Source: Actinomycetota bacterium
GTDB taxonomy: Bacteria; Actinomycetota; UBA4738; HRBIN12
Assembly (NCBI GenBank): GCA_005885325.1
Contig: VAYX01000094.1
Span: forward strand, 1 to 7,278
Direction: 5' to 3'
DNA: 7,278 nt
Shown: piece after piece, positions 6,268 through 7,278 of the stretch
Layout: every line of letters starts with the position of its first letter
How positions within the stretch are numbered: position 1 is the stretch's first letter
Made by a program: the position numbers and the translations under genes
Notes under the pieces: generated by a model
Seen by the model: the letters and a program-made list of their open reading frames with translations, nothing else
Told to the model about the DNA's origin: nothing
Databases searched by the model: none

Positions 6268-6677
6268 ACGTCGTGTACGCCGACGAGGAGCCGAACGGGC
6301 TCGCGGCGATGGTCGGGGGCCTGATCGAGGCGAACCTTCGGCAGCACCCCGAGCGCCGCTCGTTGCTCCGGCCGGCCGTCGTCGAGCTGGCCGCGGCCGA
6401 CGCCGGTGTCTCCATCAGGATCGCCCTGTCCCCGGGACGGGTCTCGGTGTCCAGCGGGTCGTCCCGATCTGCCCGGCCTGGCGTGCGCGTCCTGGCAGAT
6501 TCGGACTCGCTCCTGCTCCTGTCGTCTGCCCCGCTCCGGTTCGGCCTGCCCGACCCGTTCGCGAGGGATGGCCGCCGGGTCCTGGCCAAGGTGCTGCGGC
6601 GGGAGATCCGGATCTCCGGGCTCGTCGCCCACCCGCTCACCGTGGCCCGGTTCGGCCGGCTCCTGTCGGTGGCCTGA
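6264..6677 (+). CDS. Small hypothetical protein, probably SCP2-fold
   Basis: A 137-residue soluble protein without signal peptide or membrane segment. I do not recognise a named family with certainty. Its layout resembles the SCP2 fold: an N-terminal helix (GLAAMVGGLIEANLRQHP, 12-29), strands around 38-56 (VVELAAADAGVSIRIAL) and 59-80, then SLLLLSSAPLRFGLP (82-96), and a final segment RREIRISGLVAHPLTVARFG (112-131) that parallels the K-L-K-L-x-G-D-L ending of SCP2 domains. It starts by ATGA overlap with the dehydrogenase and ends directly against the next ATG, so translation is likely coupled at both ends. If the fold is right, an SCP2-type binder lies on each side of the dehydrogenase. No catalytic motif is visible. 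A 16-bp palindrome sits at 6602-6617 near its 3' end. The gene is well supported; the fold is inference. Confidence 0.82.
   Translation: MNVVYADEEPNGLAAMVGGLIEANLRQHPERRSLLRPAVVELAAADAGVSIRIALSPGRVSVSSGSSRSARPGVRVLADSDSLLLLSSAPLRFGLPDPFARDGRRVLAKVLRREIRISGLVAHPLTVARFGRLLSVA
6602..6617. repeat. Perfect 16-bp palindrome near the 3' end of the small SCP2-like gene
   Basis: GGAGATCCGGATCTCC is self-complementary with no loop. It encodes R-E-I-R-I-S and lies 60 bases upstream of ATG 6678. The spacing would suit an operator or a dimeric regulator site for the downstream gene, but no promoter is visible nearby, and a sequence encoding R-E-I-R-I-S could produce it by chance. Confidence 0.5.
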
Positions 6678-7214
6678 ATGCGGCGTCATCCGCTCCTGGC
6701 CACGCTCGGCGTGCTCGGGGTGATGGTCGTCGTGGTGTTCGGGGGATATGTCGTGGCGGGTGCCCTGTCGCAGCCGGCCGGGCCGCCGGTGACGGTGGCA
6801 GGGGTCGTGCGGGTGTCGCCGCTCTCGGGCTGGGAGGTCGCCGAACGCTCGGCCGAGCCGCCGAGCGTTCGGCTCACCCGCGGGAGCGGGAACCTCGACG
6901 TCATGGTCTTCCCGTTCAGCGGGACCCCCGAGGAGCTCGCCGGCGACTACGTCGAGCAAGTCCTGCGGCCGCAGGCCGATCGCCTGGAGGTGTCGCAGCG
7001 GGTTCAGGTGGTCAAGGTGGGCGATCGTTCGGGCGTCCGCGTCGCCTACATCGGCGTGTTCCGCGGGGTGCAGTTCCAGATCGAGGGCGAGGTCACCGCG
7101 GTGGTCTCGTCGCCCGGGGAAGGCGTGATCTTCGACGGCTGGGCGCCGGCAGGCCTCCTGCAATTCGCGATGGGGGACCTCGACGCCATGATCGACACGG
7201 CGAGGATCCGCTGA
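6678..7214 (+). CDS. Membrane-anchored extracytoplasmic protein, possibly PsbP/DcrB-like
   Basis: A 178-residue protein with one N-terminal membrane segment (about 7-30, after M-R-R-H) and an external domain of about 145 residues. There is no lipobox Cys, and no Cys at all, so it is probably an uncleaved signal anchor. The outer domain begins VVRVSPLSGWEVAE, followed by alternating strands (VRLTRGSGNLDVMVF; SQRVQVVKVGDRSGVRVAYIGVF; VQFQIEGEVTAVV), a central helix (TPEELAGDYVEQVL, 83-96) and a terminal helix (GDLDAMIDTARI, 166-177). This order recalls PsbP/DcrB-type (DUF1795) domains, but I cannot confirm it. Function is unknown. ATG 6678 follows the preceding stop with no gap; its TGA overlaps the next ATG by one base (TGATG). 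It contains a perfect 14-bp hairpin at 6840-6873. The start is probably set by coupling, since no good Shine-Dalgarno is visible. Confidence 0.85.
   Translation: MRRHPLLATLGVLGVMVVVVFGGYVVAGALSQPAGPPVTVAGVVRVSPLSGWEVAERSAEPPSVRLTRGSGNLDVMVFPFSGTPEELAGDYVEQVLRPQADRLEVSQRVQVVKVGDRSGVRVAYIGVFRGVQFQIEGEVTAVVSSPGEGVIFDGWAPAGLLQFAMGDLDAMIDTARIR
6840..6873 (+). repeat. Perfect 14-bp inverted repeat inside the PsbP-like gene, 6-base loop
   Basis: Bases 6840-6853 (GCCGAACGCTCGGC) pair exactly with 6860-6873 (GCCGAGCGTTCGGC); the loop is CGAGCC. It spans codons 55-66 (A-E-R-S-A-E-P-P-S-V-R-L) at the start of the external domain. No U-run follows, so a simple intrinsic terminator is unlikely; a pause, RNA-stability element or protein-binding site is possible. 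Outside the arms symmetry stops at once, and the reading frame is undisturbed. Confidence 0.8.
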
Positions 7215-7278
7215 TGCGGCCCGCGGAGGCATCGCCAGGCTTCCGGCGCGGATGGGGCCGGCAGACGTCCTTGTTCCA
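7214..7278 (+). CDS. Start of an unidentified gene, truncated by the window end
   Basis: ATG 7214 overlaps the preceding TGA (TGATG) and has GAGGA (7202-7206) 7 bases upstream, so this is a credible translationally coupled start. Only 21 codons are visible, beginning M-R-P-A-E-A-S-P and rich in Arg and Gly, with no stop before the edge. Too little is present to assign a function; a basic N-terminus could precede a membrane segment. Confidence 0.6.
   Translation, partial: MRPAEASPGFRRGWGRQTSLF

Noticed and set aside
6962..6975. 14-bp palindrome CCTGCGGCCGCAGG
   Set aside because: Same chance argument; it lies within a coding helix with no nearby start or promoter.

Overview
The window is about 7.3 kb of very GC-rich DNA with codons ending almost always in G or C. 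All ten recognisable genes lie on the + strand and fill nearly everything. The order atpD-atpC-murA, the GC content, several GTG starts and a probable leaderless promoter point to an actinobacterium (Actinomycetota). The DUF2550 gene that follows atpC in Mycobacterium is absent, so a lineage outside the classic mycobacterial/streptomycete groups is plausible; this is inference. I see no tRNA, rRNA, CRISPR array, insertion sequence or phage gene.

Layout: (1) 1-894 is the 3' end of the F1Fo ATP synthase operon: the C-terminal part of atpD, then atpC two bases later. (2) 895-974 is the only gap longer than 50 bases. It holds two candidate promoters: a TACAAT -10 box placed to make murA leaderless from GTG 975, and an ECF-like GGGAAC-N17-CGTC pair. 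(3) 975-4728 is a tightly coupled trio. murA makes the first committed step of peptidoglycan synthesis. It overlaps by GTGA a 571-aa membrane protein with a short, apparently degenerate alkaline-phosphatase-like ectodomain, which overlaps by ATGA a CPBP-family intramembrane protease. (4) After 44 bases with a strong ribosome binding site, 4773-7278 is a second compact cluster: an SCP2-like lipid-binding protein, a zinc-dependent dehydrogenase of the formaldehyde-dehydrogenase-like MDR group, a second small protein that looks SCP2-like, a membrane-anchored PsbP/DcrB-like protein, and the start of one more gene running off the end.

How the genes may work together: the first half is energy and cell-wall housekeeping, with two uncharacterised membrane proteins translationally tied to murA, which hints at an envelope role. 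The second half may bind and oxidise a hydrophobic substrate, with SCP2-type binders on both sides of the dehydrogenase. I see no clear evidence for a wholly new system. The best leads are the degenerate phosphatase-like membrane protein coupled to murA, the probable leaderless murA promoter, the SCP2-dehydrogenase-SCP2 arrangement, and two perfect 14-bp hairpins inside genes.
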